64,000 bases of DNA, from assembly GCA_905372835.1 (NCBI GenBank), contig CAJPQK010000001.1, positions 434,001 to 498,000 of the forward strand. The letters are read 5' to 3'. The stretch comes from Candidatus Saccharimonadota bacterium. Its GTDB lineage: Bacteria; Patescibacteriota; Saccharimonadia; Saccharimonadales; Saccharimonadaceae. A model generated the notes under the pieces. It was given only the letters and a program-made list of their open reading frames with translations, made no database searches and was not told the DNA's origin. Position 1 is the first letter of the stretch, and every line of letters begins with the position of its first letter. This document shows positions 51,800 to 62,300 of the stretch, piece after piece. The translations under genes and the position numbers were made by a program.

Positions 51800-53335
51800 T
51801 CATATCTCACGAATATCATCAAAGCGCGCGCCAGCACCGTAAAAACCAGCTTGAGCAACAAGGTTGCGCAGATTATCAGCGTTTCGCGGCATGGTTGAAC
51901 AGCGTTGCCAGGTTGCTGACGCTTCGCTATAGATATCATAAATGCGTTGACTGAAGTCTCTGTTGAGCATTACTATTGCCTGATAGCCCATTTTCATGGC
52001 TCTGGTTTGGCCGTCCAAATAGTTTTTGTAGCTTGGATCGATTTCGCTTAGCGGCGCTGTGCCCTCAGCGGTTTGAACAGGCGGATCGATCAGCCGCGCC
52101 TTCAGGGCTGGCAGCCCAATGGCGATGCGCCCCATATCTAACGCCATACCTTGCTGTGCGGTACTATCTTTTTCTATTTCTACCTGAGGCGCTACTAGCA
52201 TGAAATTGCGGGACTTTGAACAGTATGAGGTCAATGGGTCGAGAAACTCGGGGAAGTCGCCTTTCATCTCGCCAAATTGGCTACGGAGATCTGCTTGACG
52301 TGCTCGCTGATAGATTTGCCGCTGATGATAGCCAATAGTCTCTAATATTCTCCTGAAGGCAGCGTCGCCACCACTAAAAGCAAAGCGAAAGTCTGAATCG
52401 ATACCGTACATGCGGTCACGAGGATGGACAGGGTGAGCCAGGAAGATTCCGTCACTAAAATGCCCACCACCAGTCAGTGCTTGCTTGGTAGCGGTTTGCA
52501 ATAGTTCAAGTTGCAGTCGATGCACTGGTTGCGCCCAGTGCTCTGTTGGCAAAATACTGTAGCCAGCGGCAAAGCGACGAGCAAAATCTTGATCTGTGAT
52601 TTCTAGCATCATGTGGTCATTGATGCGGAAGAGAGACTTGGGATCTTGGAGCTGATCTTCATATTGCATGATACCCATTGGCCAGCCTGACCAGCGCAAA
52701 ACTTCGCGCATACCGTAGTCAACTCTATCGACACACAAAGCCGGTGATGGGCACTCCACCCAGTCTTCTGTCTCAGGGAAAACGGTTTCTTCCAGGGTTA
52801 GACCATAGTCGGCTAATGTTTCATCGATACCAAACGTCTCCAGTAACGCCCTCAAATCTTGGTCGTGGAGATTTTCTCCACCTTGGATACCTTGGAAAAT
52901 CCAGTCTCCCAAGTGTGAGAAAGCTGTCTGTCCAACGTCAGAAAACAGCGTTCGCAGCTCCAACACGGTCCGCTGTCGGTCATCAAATCGATCATCACCT
53001 TCGGTCATTTTTCGCACAAAAGCCAAGCTTCCCCAAATGTGTTGCCACCGGGAAAAGAGGGTTGTGTTGGGCACCGTAGAGAACGATGGCGGCAATGTCA
53101 GTTGCTCGACTGCTTGCAGTCTGCGAAACAGTGGTGAACGTGCCAGTTCCATGAGTAGTGAATCGTACGGTTGTCGGTCACCAATTGAACAGTCTCCCCA
53201 TACTGCGTCATGAATTACCATCGAGTTGTCCTCCAACTCATAGGATGGCATGTGTAGTGAACCCATGATGGTCTCGCCTGGATCACTCGGATACCCCGGC
53301 ATGATGTCTTCTCTGAGGTACAGTTTGTCTGACAT
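51800..53335 (-). CDS. HD-superfamily protein with altered metal site
   Basis: 511 residues. The arrangement SPLFRRLQAVEQLTLPPSF, then SRWQHIWGSLAFV, then LFSDVGQTAFSHLGDWI mirrors dGTPase-like HD phosphohydrolases, where the middle motif is usually LLHDIGHGPFSH. Here the HD His is Ser and the second His is Gln, while the outer His residues remain. It may be a non-catalytic or altered enzyme. The remaining 300 residues are mixed helical with YCSKSRNFMLVAPQVEIEKD; no other domain is recognised. TATACT ends 6 bases before the ATG (leaderless). It converges on clpP with one base between. Confidence 0.65.
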   Translation of the reverse strand: MSDKLYLREDIMPGYPSDPGETIMGSLHMPSYELEDNSMVIHDAVWGDCSIGDRQPYDSLLMELARSPLFRRLQAVEQLTLPPSFSTVPNTTLFSRWQHIWGSLAFVRKMTEGDDRFDDRQRTVLELRTLFSDVGQTAFSHLGDWIFQGIQGGENLHDQDLRALLETFGIDETLADYGLTLEETVFPETEDWVECPSPALCVDRVDYGMREVLRWSGWPMGIMQYEDQLQDPKSLFRINDHMMLEITDQDFARRFAAGYSILPTEHWAQPVHRLQLELLQTATKQALTGGGHFSDGIFLAHPVHPRDRMYGIDSDFRFAFSGGDAAFRRILETIGYHQRQIYQRARQADLRSQFGEMKGDFPEFLDPLTSYCSKSRNFMLVAPQVEIEKDSTAQQGMALDMGRIAIGLPALKARLIDPPVQTAEGTAPLSEIDPSYKNYLDGQTRAMKMGYQAIVMLNRDFSQRIYDIYSEASATWQRCSTMPRNADNLRNLVAQAGFYGAGARFDDIREI

Positions 53336-53403
53336 ACTCTTAGTATAAGATGTTTATAAGCGTCGCCCAAGCATGAGCGATACGTTAGAAAAGGAGCGGT
53401 CTA

Positions 53404-53808
53404 TTATTTTTCGGTTGCTGCTTGGCCTGGGCTGAACATCATGACGCCTTTACCAGTCCTTGGGTCGTAATTAAAGACGGCGGCTCGCCCCAGTTTTCTC
53501 GGCTCTGCGTCCGGACCTAGGTCTGCTGATATTTCTGCCGCATTGCCGATGATGTGGGACCGGCTAGTATCGCCTTCCTGAGGTGAACATTTGTCAATGG
53601 TAATAGCGACTATTCTGTGTGGAGGTACGGGAATTTCATCAGGGGCGCTGGGTGTCTCAACCTCTCTGATAATCCCTTGAGGGTCAGCGACCACAAAAGA
53701 AGTCTCCCATTTTGAGCTTTCGCCTTTGCCAGTGGTTTTTGTGCTGAGGCCTAGCTCATTTGGTCCGAAAATAACTGGTAAGCGCGTTAAACTGTCTTTA
53801 CGATCCAT
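53404..53808 (-). CDS. Small unknown cytosolic protein, 134 residues
   Basis: The start at 53808 (MDRKDSLTRLPVIFGPNELG) has AAGGAG 8 bases upstream; the 13-residue extension lacks a Shine-Dalgarno. It is beta-rich, with ETSFVVADPQGIIREVE and RAAVFNYDPRTGKGVMMF. No signal, no family. TTGACA-17-TATGAT promoter and a leader of about 44 bases, the same style as the small genes at 2628, 4108 and 44950. Confidence 0.62.
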   Translation of the reverse strand: MDRKDSLTRLPVIFGPNELGLSTKTTGKGESSKWETSFVVADPQGIIREVETPSAPDEIPVPPHRIVAITIDKCSPQEGDTSRSHIIGNAAEISADLGPDAEPRKLGRAAVFNYDPRTGKGVMMFSPGQAATEK

Positions 53809-53858
53809 GTATTTCTCCTTGTCTCTCACTATTAACAATTTGATCAAATACTTTTTAT

Positions 53859-53887
53859 ATCATAACAAAAAAGTGTTGATATGTCAA
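53859..53887 (-). promoter_or_regulatory. Promoter of the 134-residue gene
   Basis: TTGACA (53887-53882), 17-base spacer, TATGAT (53864-53859). Confidence 0.7.
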
Positions 53888-53992
53888 TGATATGATGTTG
53901 CTATGACGTATATTTGAGGGTAAAAATCAGTATATGATGCTTATGTCAGACGTGCTATACTTTTAACAGATACTGAGGAAAACGGAGGAAAC

Positions 53993-54430
53993 ATGGTTTA
54001 TCGGCGACGGTCGACAGAGCAGCGCTATGTCAAATATCGAAAAATGATGAAACAGCAGGCAGCACCTGGGTGTAATTTTTGCCAATTTAGTCCAGAGGAT
54101 AAGCAGGTGCGAGTGGCGCACGAGCATTTTTTGGTGACAGACAATCTGTTTCCATATGAGATTTGGGACAGTCATGAAGTCGCTGACCACATCATGGTCG
54201 TCCCCAGGCGTCATGTTGAAGGCATCTACCAGCTGAATAAGACAGAGCGAGCTGAGTTGATGGATGTGATCGCTGAGTACGAAGAGCAGGGATATTCCGT
54301 TTACGCCCGCGCTCCAGAAAATAAACAAAAATCCGTCGCTCATCAACACACCCACCTTATCAAAACGCATGGCAAACCAAAAAACATGTTATTCACTAGT
54401 GTTAAACCGTATATTTTGTGGAGTAAATAA
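53993..54430 (+). CDS. HIT-family nucleotide hydrolase/transferase
   Basis: 145 residues. Histidine-triad core: HIMVVPRRHVEGIYQL and the triad SVAHQHTHLIKT. An N-terminal CNFCQF pair may bind zinc as in many HIT proteins. It acts on nucleoside mono- or dinucleoside phosphates; substrate not specified. GGAGGAAAC precedes the ATG; TATACT lies about 30 bases upstream. dcd follows after 2 bases. Confidence 0.88.
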   Translation: MVYRRRSTEQRYVKYRKMMKQQAAPGCNFCQFSPEDKQVRVAHEHFLVTDNLFPYEIWDSHEVADHIMVVPRRHVEGIYQLNKTERAELMDVIAEYEEQGYSVYARAPENKQKSVAHQHTHLIKTHGKPKNMLFTSVKPYILWSK

Positions 54431-54432
54431 AT

Positions 54433-55152
54433 ATGACTGTTTATAGCAACATCGAGATTCGCCAAGCCATCAACGACGACATCATCGTCTGTCAGCCGTT
54501 CAATCCAGACCACGTGGCAGAAGCCAGTTTGGACTTTACGTTGGGTCACTACTACTATAAGCAAGAATTTGAGGGCGAATATCGCGTCTACAATCCCTTT
54601 GACGCGGCTTATGTCGCCAAATATTTCAAGGGTCCGCTCAAAGCCATGCCGCACGCTGAATGGTGCAAGGAGCATGATGCAACGCCGTTTCAGAATATTC
54701 CACCAGACCACCCAATCATTGTGCTGCGTCCTGGGGAGCGAATCTTGGCGCACACGCACGAATTTGTGGGCATTCGTGCACAGGGCGGTGCAGCGCAGGT
54801 GCTGAGCCGCAGTTCGTGGGGGCGCAATGGCGTGGCGGTTTGCTTTGACGCTGGCTGGATTGACCCAGGGTATATCAATCGGATTACGCTGGAAATCTAT
54901 AACCTTAACATGCACGAAAGTGTCGTGTTGCCGGTTGGCGAACGCATTGGTCAAATGATTTTTCACAAAACTGGGCCAGTTGAAGGCGGCTATGGCTCTG
55001 GCGCGCGTAAGGTCAGTGATAAATATCAGACAGGGAACGATTTAGAGGAAATCATCGCCAGCTGGCGACCGGAGATGCTACTACCAAAGACGTACCGTGA
55101 CAGCCGTAAATCTCCAGTGCCAATTGACGGCTTGAGTCAGGGGCTGCTGTGA
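54433..55152 (+). CDS. dcd: dCTP deaminase
   Basis: 239 residues, longer than the usual 190. It deaminates dCTP to dUTP, the precursor of dUMP for ThyA. Visible are SLDFTLGHYYY, RPGERILAHTHEFVGIRAQG, SRSSWGRNGVAV and GWIDPGYINRITLEIYN with the catalytic Glu. The C-terminal extension (ARKVSDKYQTGNDLEEI and onward) resembles the tail of the Dcd/dUTPase family. The tmk ATG overlaps its TGA. Confidence 0.93.
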   Translation: MTVYSNIEIRQAINDDIIVCQPFNPDHVAEASLDFTLGHYYYKQEFEGEYRVYNPFDAAYVAKYFKGPLKAMPHAEWCKEHDATPFQNIPPDHPIIVLRPGERILAHTHEFVGIRAQGGAAQVLSRSSWGRNGVAVCFDAGWIDPGYINRITLEIYNLNMHESVVLPVGERIGQMIFHKTGPVEGGYGSGARKVSDKYQTGNDLEEIIASWRPEMLLPKTYRDSRKSPVPIDGLSQGLL

Positions 55153-55817
55153 TGGAACGCTCGGGCGCCGCGGGAGTTTACATCGTCATTGAGGGCAATG
55201 ACGGCACCGGTAAATCCACGCAAGTAGATATGTTGGCAGCGTGGCTCAGAGAACGCGGCCGTGAAGTTGTTGTTGTCGAGGAGCCAGGCAGTGATGATGA
55301 GGCTAAAACCACGCCAGTCGCCAATGAATATCGGAGAGTTTTGAAAGACGATCGGTTCAAGCTGGATCCAGAGGTTAATGTGCTCTTGTTCAGTGCGGCG
55401 CGGCGTGAATTGTGGTTTCATAAAATTGAGCCAGCCTTACAGCGTGGTGCGGTGGTATTGAGCTCCAGGAATTACGTGTCAACCTTGGTGTATCAGGGCT
55501 ATGGCGAGGGTGTGGCAGAGGACGCCATCATCAATATGACCAAACGTTTCACTCATGAGTGGTACATGAACCCTGACTTTGTGGTGGTGCTATTTGCGGA
55601 TGACCAAACCAGACAGCAGCGCATCGCCGAGCGTGGTACGACAGAGGCGGTTGATAGTTTTGAGTCACGCGATGACGCCTTCCAAAAGAAGATCAATGAT
55701 GGCTACCAAACTGTTGCCCGGACGCACGATATTCCACTGATTTTGGCTGAGCGTTCGCCGACTGACGTACATCAGCAAATTCTTCAAGAAATCTCCAAAA
55801 ATAATATTGATTTTTGA
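55152..55817 (+). CDS. tmk: Thymidylate kinase
   Basis: 221 residues, ATG overlapping the dcd stop (TGATG). It phosphorylates dTMP to dTDP. P-loop EGNDGTGKSTQ, the DR-type region SRNYVSTLVYQGYG and the lid AERGTTEAVDSFESRDD are visible. With dcd, thyA and folA nearby it completes a dTTP-making set. Confidence 0.94.
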   Translation: MERSGAAGVYIVIEGNDGTGKSTQVDMLAAWLRERGREVVVVEEPGSDDEAKTTPVANEYRRVLKDDRFKLDPEVNVLLFSAARRELWFHKIEPALQRGAVVLSSRNYVSTLVYQGYGEGVAEDAIINMTKRFTHEWYMNPDFVVVLFADDQTRQQRIAERGTTEAVDSFESRDDAFQKKINDGYQTVARTHDIPLILAERSPTDVHQQILQEISKNNIDF

Positions 55818-55855
55818 CCTGGTTTCGTGCATACTGATAGTTAGAGAAGTAGTGT

Positions 55856-55913
55856 ATTCACGACAGGGAGAAACAAAACGAACAGGCACATCGCTTTTGT
55901 TGCAGTCGTGAAT
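55856..55913 (+). promoter_or_regulatory. Nested hairpin in the rpoB leader
   Basis: ATTCACGAC (55856-55864) pairs with GTCGTGAAT (55905-55913). Inside, AACAAAA (55872-55878) pairs with TTTTGTT (55895-55901). It lies between tmk and rpoB, 55 bases before the GTG. TTGACC with GATAGT at 16 bases is a possible promoter. Confidence 0.5.
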
Positions 55914-55968
55914 TAGGGATCTTCCGGCCGTGATCACTAAATTAAACTAAAGCGAGGAGTTCATACCT

Positions 55969-58900
55969 GTGGCAAAACAACAGTCCACGGATGGCGGACG
56001 CGTGTTCTTCACCTCTGAAGACAGCTCGTTGCCGCTGCCAAACCTGATCGCTCATCAAGAAGATTCTTGGCGTTGGTTCGTCGAGGATGGTTTGAGCGAA
56101 ATCTTTTCAGAAATTAACCCAATTGACGACTATACTGGTCAGAAATTGTCATTGCGATTTGGTGCGTATCGATTTGACGAACCAAAGACCACCGACCAGT
56201 TCGCCAAGGAAAACAATGTGACGTTTGAAGCGCCACTGCACGCAACTGTCGAATTGACCAACAAAGTCACGGGCGAAGTTAAAGAGCAGGAAATCTACCT
56301 TGGTGATTATCCATGGATGACCGAGCGTGGCACCTTTATTATCAATGGTACGGAGCGTGTGGTAGTCAGCCAGCTGATTCGCTCGGCTGGTGTATTCTTT
56401 ACGGCCGACACCGTGGCTGGTCGTAACTATTACGGTGCCAAGATGATTCCGGGCCGCGGTGCATGGCTGGAGTTTGAGACCGCGCCAAATGGTACGATTT
56501 ACGTCAAGATTGACCGTCGTCGCAAATTGCCAGTGACGACGTTGCTGCGTGCTTTGGGTCATCCAAAAACGTCAGAAATTCGTGAACTATTTGCTGACAT
56601 TGACACTGGTGAGACCAGCTACATCCAAGAAACTTTGGACAAGGACACAACTCGTGGTGCCAATGAAGCGCTGATTGAAGTGTATCGTCGTCTCCGGCCG
56701 GGTGATTTGGCGACGGTTGACAATGCGCGCCAGATGATTGAGCGAATGTTCTTTGATTTTAAGCGATTTGATTATTCTCGCGTCGGTCGGTATAAGCTCA
56801 ATCAACGTTTGGGCTTGGACGTTGCCAACACTGCTGAAAACCGTATTTTCCAGATGAGTGACTTGGTGGCCATCATTCGCGAAATCATTCGCCTCAACAA
56901 CACCCAAGAGCCAGCTGATGACATCGACTCATTGAGCAACCGCCGGGTGAAGCTGGTTGGTGAATTGGTCGCTCGTCAGTTCCGTGTTGGTATGCTCAGG
57001 ATGCAGCGCAACGCCATGGACCGCATGAGCGTGGCAGACATGGAAGGTGTAACACCAAGCCAACTGATCAATGCTCGCCCAGTGGTGGCAGCAGTTCGTG
57101 AATTCTTCACTAGCTCACAGCTCAGTCAGTTGATGGATGAGGTTAACCCACTGTCTGAATTGAGCCACAAGCGTCGTTTGAGCTCAATGGGTCCTGGTGG
57201 TTTGAGCCGTGAACGTGCTGGTTTTGACGTTCGTGACGCTCACCCAACGCACTATGGTCGTATCTGTTCGGTGGAGACGCCAGAAGGTGCTAACGTTGGT
57301 TTGGTGCTGAACCTCGCTACTTACGCACGGGTGAATGAATATGGCTTCATCGAAACGCCATACCTCAAGGTTGTCAACGGCCGTGTGACTGACGATGTTG
57401 TTTACTTGGATGCGGCGCAAGAAGCAGCTGAAGTGATCGCTGATGCTGGTGCTGTTTTGAACGAAGACGGTACGTTCCGTGACGAGCGTGTGTCAGCTCG
57501 TAACAACATGCAGCCATCTCAGGTTGATGCTGATCAAGTTACCTACATGGACGCTGCACACAAGCAGATTTTGGGATCAACTGCAGCCTTGGTTCCGTTC
57601 ATCGAAAAGAACCGTATCGACCGTAGCTTGACTGGCTCAAACATGCAGCGCCAGGCAGTACCGCTGCTCACACCAGAACCAGCAACTGTTGGTACGGGCG
57701 TCGAAAAGTCCATTGCTGCAAACAGTGGTCACTTAACCTTGGCGTCAGGTGACGGTGAAGTAGTCAAAGCTGATGCAAATGAAATTCATGTCAAATACAG
57801 CGACGGCGTCAAAGTATATGAACTCCGCCATTTCGTCAAAAACAATGACGACCGCTGCTACAACCAAAAAGTTCGCGTCAAGCGCGGCGATAAGGTGAAG
57901 CAGGGCGATGTCCTGATCGAAGGCGCTTCAGTTGCAGAAGGCGAAATTGCACTGGGACGCAACCTGTTGGTGGCCTTTATGCCATGGGGTGGCTACAACA
58001 TGGAAGACGCGGTAATTTTGTCTAACCGATTGGTACAAGACGACACACTGACATCCATCAACATCAAAGACTACAATGTTGAAGTTCGTGAAACCAAATT
58101 GGGCCCAGAGATTGTTACCCGCGACATTCCAAACGTTTCTGAGGAAAGTCTGCGTCACTTGGACGAAAACGGTATTGTCCAAATTGGTTCTGAAGTCAAG
58201 GCCGGTGACGTTTTGGTCGGTAAGATTACACCAAAGGGTGAGCAGGAACTCAGTTCTGAGGAGCGCTTGCTTCGCGCCATTTTCGGTGAAAAAGCCAAGG
58301 ACGTTCGCGACACTTCACAGCGCATGAACAATGCAGGTGGCGGTAAAGTTGTTGGCGTCAAGATCTTTAGCCGCGAAAATGGCCATGACCTCAAGGCTGG
58401 TGTCTTGATGCAGATTCAAATCTTTGTAGCCCAGCTCCGCAAGATTGGTGTTGGTGACAAGATGGCTGGTCGTCACGGTAATAAGGGTGTGGTCGCTAAG
58501 GTTCTGCCAGTTGAAGACATGCCGTTCATGGAAGACGGTACGCCGATTGACGTAATTTTGAACCCACTCGGTGTGCCAAGCCGTATGAACCTCGGTCAGT
58601 TGTTTGAAACGCACCTTGGTATGGCAGCACGAGCATTGGGTTACCGTGTGGCGACACCATCGTTTAACGGTGTGTCATCAGCAACAATTTCTGATGAACT
58701 AGAAAAAGCAGGGCTAGCACGCGACGGTAAGAGTCAATTGTTTGATGGTCGAACCGGTGAAGCCTTTGAAGAGCGCACCACGGTCGGTGTGATGCACATG
58801 ATCAAATTGCACCACATGGTTTCTGACAAGATTCACGCCCGCTCAACTGGTCCATACACCATGGTGACTCAGCAGCCACTCGGTGGTAAAGCACAGAACG

Positions 58901-59319
58901 GTGGTCAGCGCTTTGGTGAGATGGAGGTCTGGGCGCTGGAAGCCTACGGTGCTGCCGCAACCTTGCAGGAAATGCTAACCATCAAGTCTGACGACGTCTA
59001 TGGCCGTGCCAAGGCATACGAATCAATCATCAAAGACGAACCAATCGTCGGTCCAAAGCTCCCAGAATCCTTCAACGTGTTGGTTAAGGAGCTCCAGGGA
59101 TTGGGTCTGAAGGTTGACTTGGTGGATGATGAGGCTGTCGTTGACGCTGAGCATGTGATCGCGTCCAGTGGACCTGAAGATAAAACCACGCCTGCGGTAA
59201 CGTCTGAAGACGAAGAAGCAGAAACTTTCTTGGATGAATCTGATGATATTGGAGAAATCGAAGGGGGCATGAGCGTACAAGACATTGACGAAGTAGAAGA
59301 AATAAAGGAGGATGCGTAA
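55969..59319 (+). CDS. rpoB: RNA polymerase beta subunit
   Basis: 1116 residues, GTG start with GAGGAG 9 bases upstream. It forms half of the catalytic cleft. Recognisable are [20 protein letters not shown] (rifampicin region), the preceding [45 protein letters not shown] and [20 protein letters not shown]. The rifampicin region reads Q-L-S-Q-L-M-D and H-K-R-R-L-S-S. It is shorter than E. coli RpoB (1342) because lineage-specific insertions are missing. The C-terminus adds an acidic tail of about 60 residues after VDAEHVIA. rpoC starts one base after the stop. Confidence 0.98.
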   Translation: MAKQQSTDGGRVFFTSEDSSLPLPNLIAHQEDSWRWFVEDGLSEIFSEINPIDDYTGQKLSLRFGAYRFDEPKTTDQFAKENNVTFEAPLHATVELTNKVTGEVKEQEIYLGDYPWMTERGTFIINGTERVVVSQLIRSAGVFFTADTVAGRNYYGAKMIPGRGAWLEFETAPNGTIYVKIDRRRKLPVTTLLRALGHPKTSEIRELFADIDTGETSYIQETLDKDTTRGANEALIEVYRRLRPGDLATVDNARQMIERMFFDFKRFDYSRVGRYKLNQRLGLDVANTAENRIFQMSDLVAIIREIIRLNNTQEPADDIDSLSNRRVKLVGELVARQFRVGMLRMQRNAMDRMSVADMEGVTPSQLINARPVVAAVREFFTSSQLSQLMDEVNPLSELSHKRRLSSMGPGGLSRERAGFDVRDAHPTHYGRICSVETPEGANVGLVLNLATYARVNEYGFIETPYLKVVNGRVTDDVVYLDAAQEAAEVIADAGAVLNEDGTFRDERVSARNNMQPSQVDADQVTYMDAAHKQILGSTAALVPFIEKNRIDRSLTGSNMQRQAVPLLTPEPATVGTGVEKSIAANSGHLTLASGDGEVVKADANEIHVKYSDGVKVYELRHFVKNNDDRCYNQKVRVKRGDKVKQGDVLIEGASVAEGEIALGRNLLVAFMPWGGYNMEDAVILSNRLVQDDTLTSINIKDYNVEVRETKLGPEIVTRDIPNVSEESLRHLDENGIVQIGSEVKAGDVLVGKITPKGEQELSSEERLLRAIFGEKAKDVRDTSQRMNNAGGGKVVGVKIFSRENGHDLKAGVLMQIQIFVAQLRKIGVGDKMAGRHGNKGVVAKVLPVEDMPFMEDGTPIDVILNPLGVPSRMNLGQLFETHLGMAARALGYRVATPSFNGVSSATISDELEKAGLARDGKSQLFDGRTGEAFEERTTVGVMHMIKLHHMVSDKIHARSTGPYTMVTQQPLGGKAQNGGQRFGEMEVWALEAYGAAATLQEMLTIKSDDVYGRAKAYESIIKDEPIVGPKLPESFNVLVKELQGLGLKVDLVDDEAVVDAEHVIASSGPEDKTTPAVTSEDEEAETFLDESDDIGEIEGGMSVQDIDEVEEIKEDA

Positions 59320-59320
59320 G

Positions 59321-62300
59321 ATGGCGCAATTTGCATTCAATGCTACTGGTATTAGCGATTTTGATGCAGTACGCTTAGTGGTTGCCAGCCCAGAAGATAT
59401 CCTGAAATGGAGTCACGGTGAAGTTACTAAGCCAGAAACGATCAATTATCGTACTCAAAAGCCAGAGCGTGACGGTTTGTTCTGTGAACGAATTTTCGGT
59501 CCGGTTAAGGACATCAATCCACACGACTCAAAGCTAAAAGGTGTTCGTTCACGCGAAGCGGCGGTTGATAAGAATGGTGAACTGGTCACCAAATCAATCG
59601 TTCGCCGTGAGCGCATGGGTCACATCCAGTTGGCGGCGCCAGTCGCCCACATCTGGTTTATGCGCGGTACGCCAAGCGCCATGAGCCAACTGCTCGGCAT
59701 GACGGTTCGTAACTTGGAGCGAGTAGCTTACTTTGCGACCTATGTCATTTTGAAGGTTGACGAAGCAACTCGCGACCAATACCTCGCAGATCTAGAGGCT
59801 GAAACCGAAGCTGGTCGTGCTGCTATCAAAATTCGCTATGAAAAAATGGCAGAAGAAGACGGCGCTGACATCAAAGCTTTGGCTAAAGAGCAGAGTCGTG
59901 AAGTTGAAGAATTGAACGAGAAATACAATACCCGCAAGGCGCAGCTTGACAGCTTGAACAAGGGCGCGTTGTTGTCTGAAACTGACTATCGTAACTTGCC
60001 AGAAGAATACGATGAGCTCATCGAAGTCGGCATGGGTGCTTCAGCATTGAAGACATTGTTGGACGAGATTGACCTACCGCAGCTGATTGCGGAATTGACC
60101 GAAGAGGCTGAAAGCGCCAAGGGTCAGCGCGAGAAGAAAATCCTCAAGCGTTTGAAGATGCTCGAGAGTATGCACGCCGCTGGCATCAAGCCAAGCAGCT
60201 TGACGCTGAGCGTATTGCCAGTCATCCCACCGGACCTTCGTCCGATGGTCGCCCTCAGTGGTGGTCGATTTGCGACCTCAGACTTAAACGACTTGTACCG
60301 CCGCATCATCAACCGTAACAATCGTTTGAAGAAGTTGGTTGAGCTCAATGCGCCAGAAGTCATTCAGCGCAACGAAAAGCGCATGCTACAGGAAGCAGTC
60401 GATGCATTGATCGACAATGCTGCTGCTCGTGGTGGTCGCGCCGTCAGTTCGACTGGTGGTCGCCGCCGTCTGAAGTCAATTTCTGACATGCTAAAGGGTA
60501 AGCAGGGACGCTTCCGCCAAAACCTGCTCGGTAAGCGTGTGGACTACTCTGGACGTTCAGTGATCGTCGTTGGTCCAAAACTAAAGATTCATCAGTGTGG
60601 TTTGCCAAAACAAATGGCATTGGAGCTGTTCAAGCCTTTTGTCATCAGCTGGCTGATCAAGGGCGAATTTGCTCACAACATCCGTTCAGCAACACGGTTG
60701 ATCGAATCAGGCGAAGCAGTTGTATGGGACGCGTTGGACGCAGTGATTGCAGGAAAATACGTCCTGTTGAACCGTGCTCCATCACTCCACCGTTTGTCAA
60801 TCCAATCCTTCCAGCCAGTTTTGGTTGAAGGAAAAGCCATCCAACTGCATCCGCTAGTTTGTGCCGGCTTTAACGCTGACTTTGACGGTGACCAGATGGC
60901 GGTCCACTTGCCCCTCTCTAAAGAAGCGCAAGCTGAAGCCCGCGAGTTGATGAGCGCTACTGCTAACTTGCTGAAGCCTGCTGACGGTGCGCCAGTCTTG
61001 CACATTTCGCAGGACATCGTGCTGGGTAACTATTACCTGACCTATGACAAGCCACAGGCGCAGACTGACAACATCAAGGCGTTTAGTTCAGTCTACGAAG
61101 CAGAGCTGGCGTACGACAAGGGCGACATTCATTTGCAAACGCCAATCCGGATTTTTACTAAAGGTAAGGTGCGTCAGACAACCTTGGGCCGCGTCTTCTT
61201 TAACGAGATTCTGCCAGAGGACTTCCCTTACGACAACAACGTCCAGACCAAGAAACAGCTGAAGAAGGTCTTGGCGCAAATCTTTAACAAGTACGGTGCC
61301 GAGGAGACTGCCAAAATCGCTGACCGCATGAAGGGTCAAGCCTTCCGCTTTGCGACAACTGCGGCCGTGTCAACCGGTATGACCGACTACGTGCACTTCG
61401 ACGAAATTCCTGAGTTTGTGGCTGAGGGTGACGCCAAGGCGGCTTTGATTTCTGAGCAGTTCGACCAAGGTTTGATCACTGAGGAAGAGCGTTACAACTT
61501 GACAGTCAGTGCGTGGCGAAACGTCGACAATAAGATCACTGCGTTCTTGAAGGATCAATTGGCGCACATGGACACCAGTATTTCCATGATGGTCAACTCT
61601 GGTGCTCGTGGTGATATTTCCAACGTGAAGCTGGCGAGTGCCATGATTGGTATCCAGATGGACGCGACCAACCACGAAATTGAGCTGCCAATCCGTAGCT
61701 CCTACACTGGTGGTCTGTCCAGTCTTGAGGCCTTTGTGGCAACACGTGGTGCGCGTAAGGGTTTGATCGACACCGCGCTGAAGACCGCTGACTCAGGTTA
61801 CCTGACTCGTCGTTTGGTCGACGTGGCGCAGGATGTCTTCACAGTTGAAGACGTTGAAGGTGACGACGAAGGTTACGCAATCTACCGTTCAGAAACTGAG
61901 GAAACGATGATCGACTTCTCGAACCGCTTGGCTGGTCGTTACGCCGCCGAGACAATTCCAGGTCACGTCAACAAGGACGAATTGATCACTCGGGAAATTG
62001 CTGACTCAATTGATGATGATGAAAGTATCCAAAGTGTCAAGATCCAATCAGTCTTGTCGACCAACAACCTCAACGGCATCCCGCAGCGCAGCTACGGTGT
62101 TGATATGTCAACTGGTAAATTGGTTGGTAATCATCAGCCAGTCGGTGTCATCGCTGCTCAGTCGGTCGGTGAGCCAGGTACTCAGCTGACCCTGCGTACT
62201 TTCCACAACTCCGGTGTGGCCGGTGGTGACATCACCCAGGGTCTGCCGCGTGTTGAAGAATTGTTCGAGGCGCGCACACCAAAGGGTCAGGCGTTTGTTA

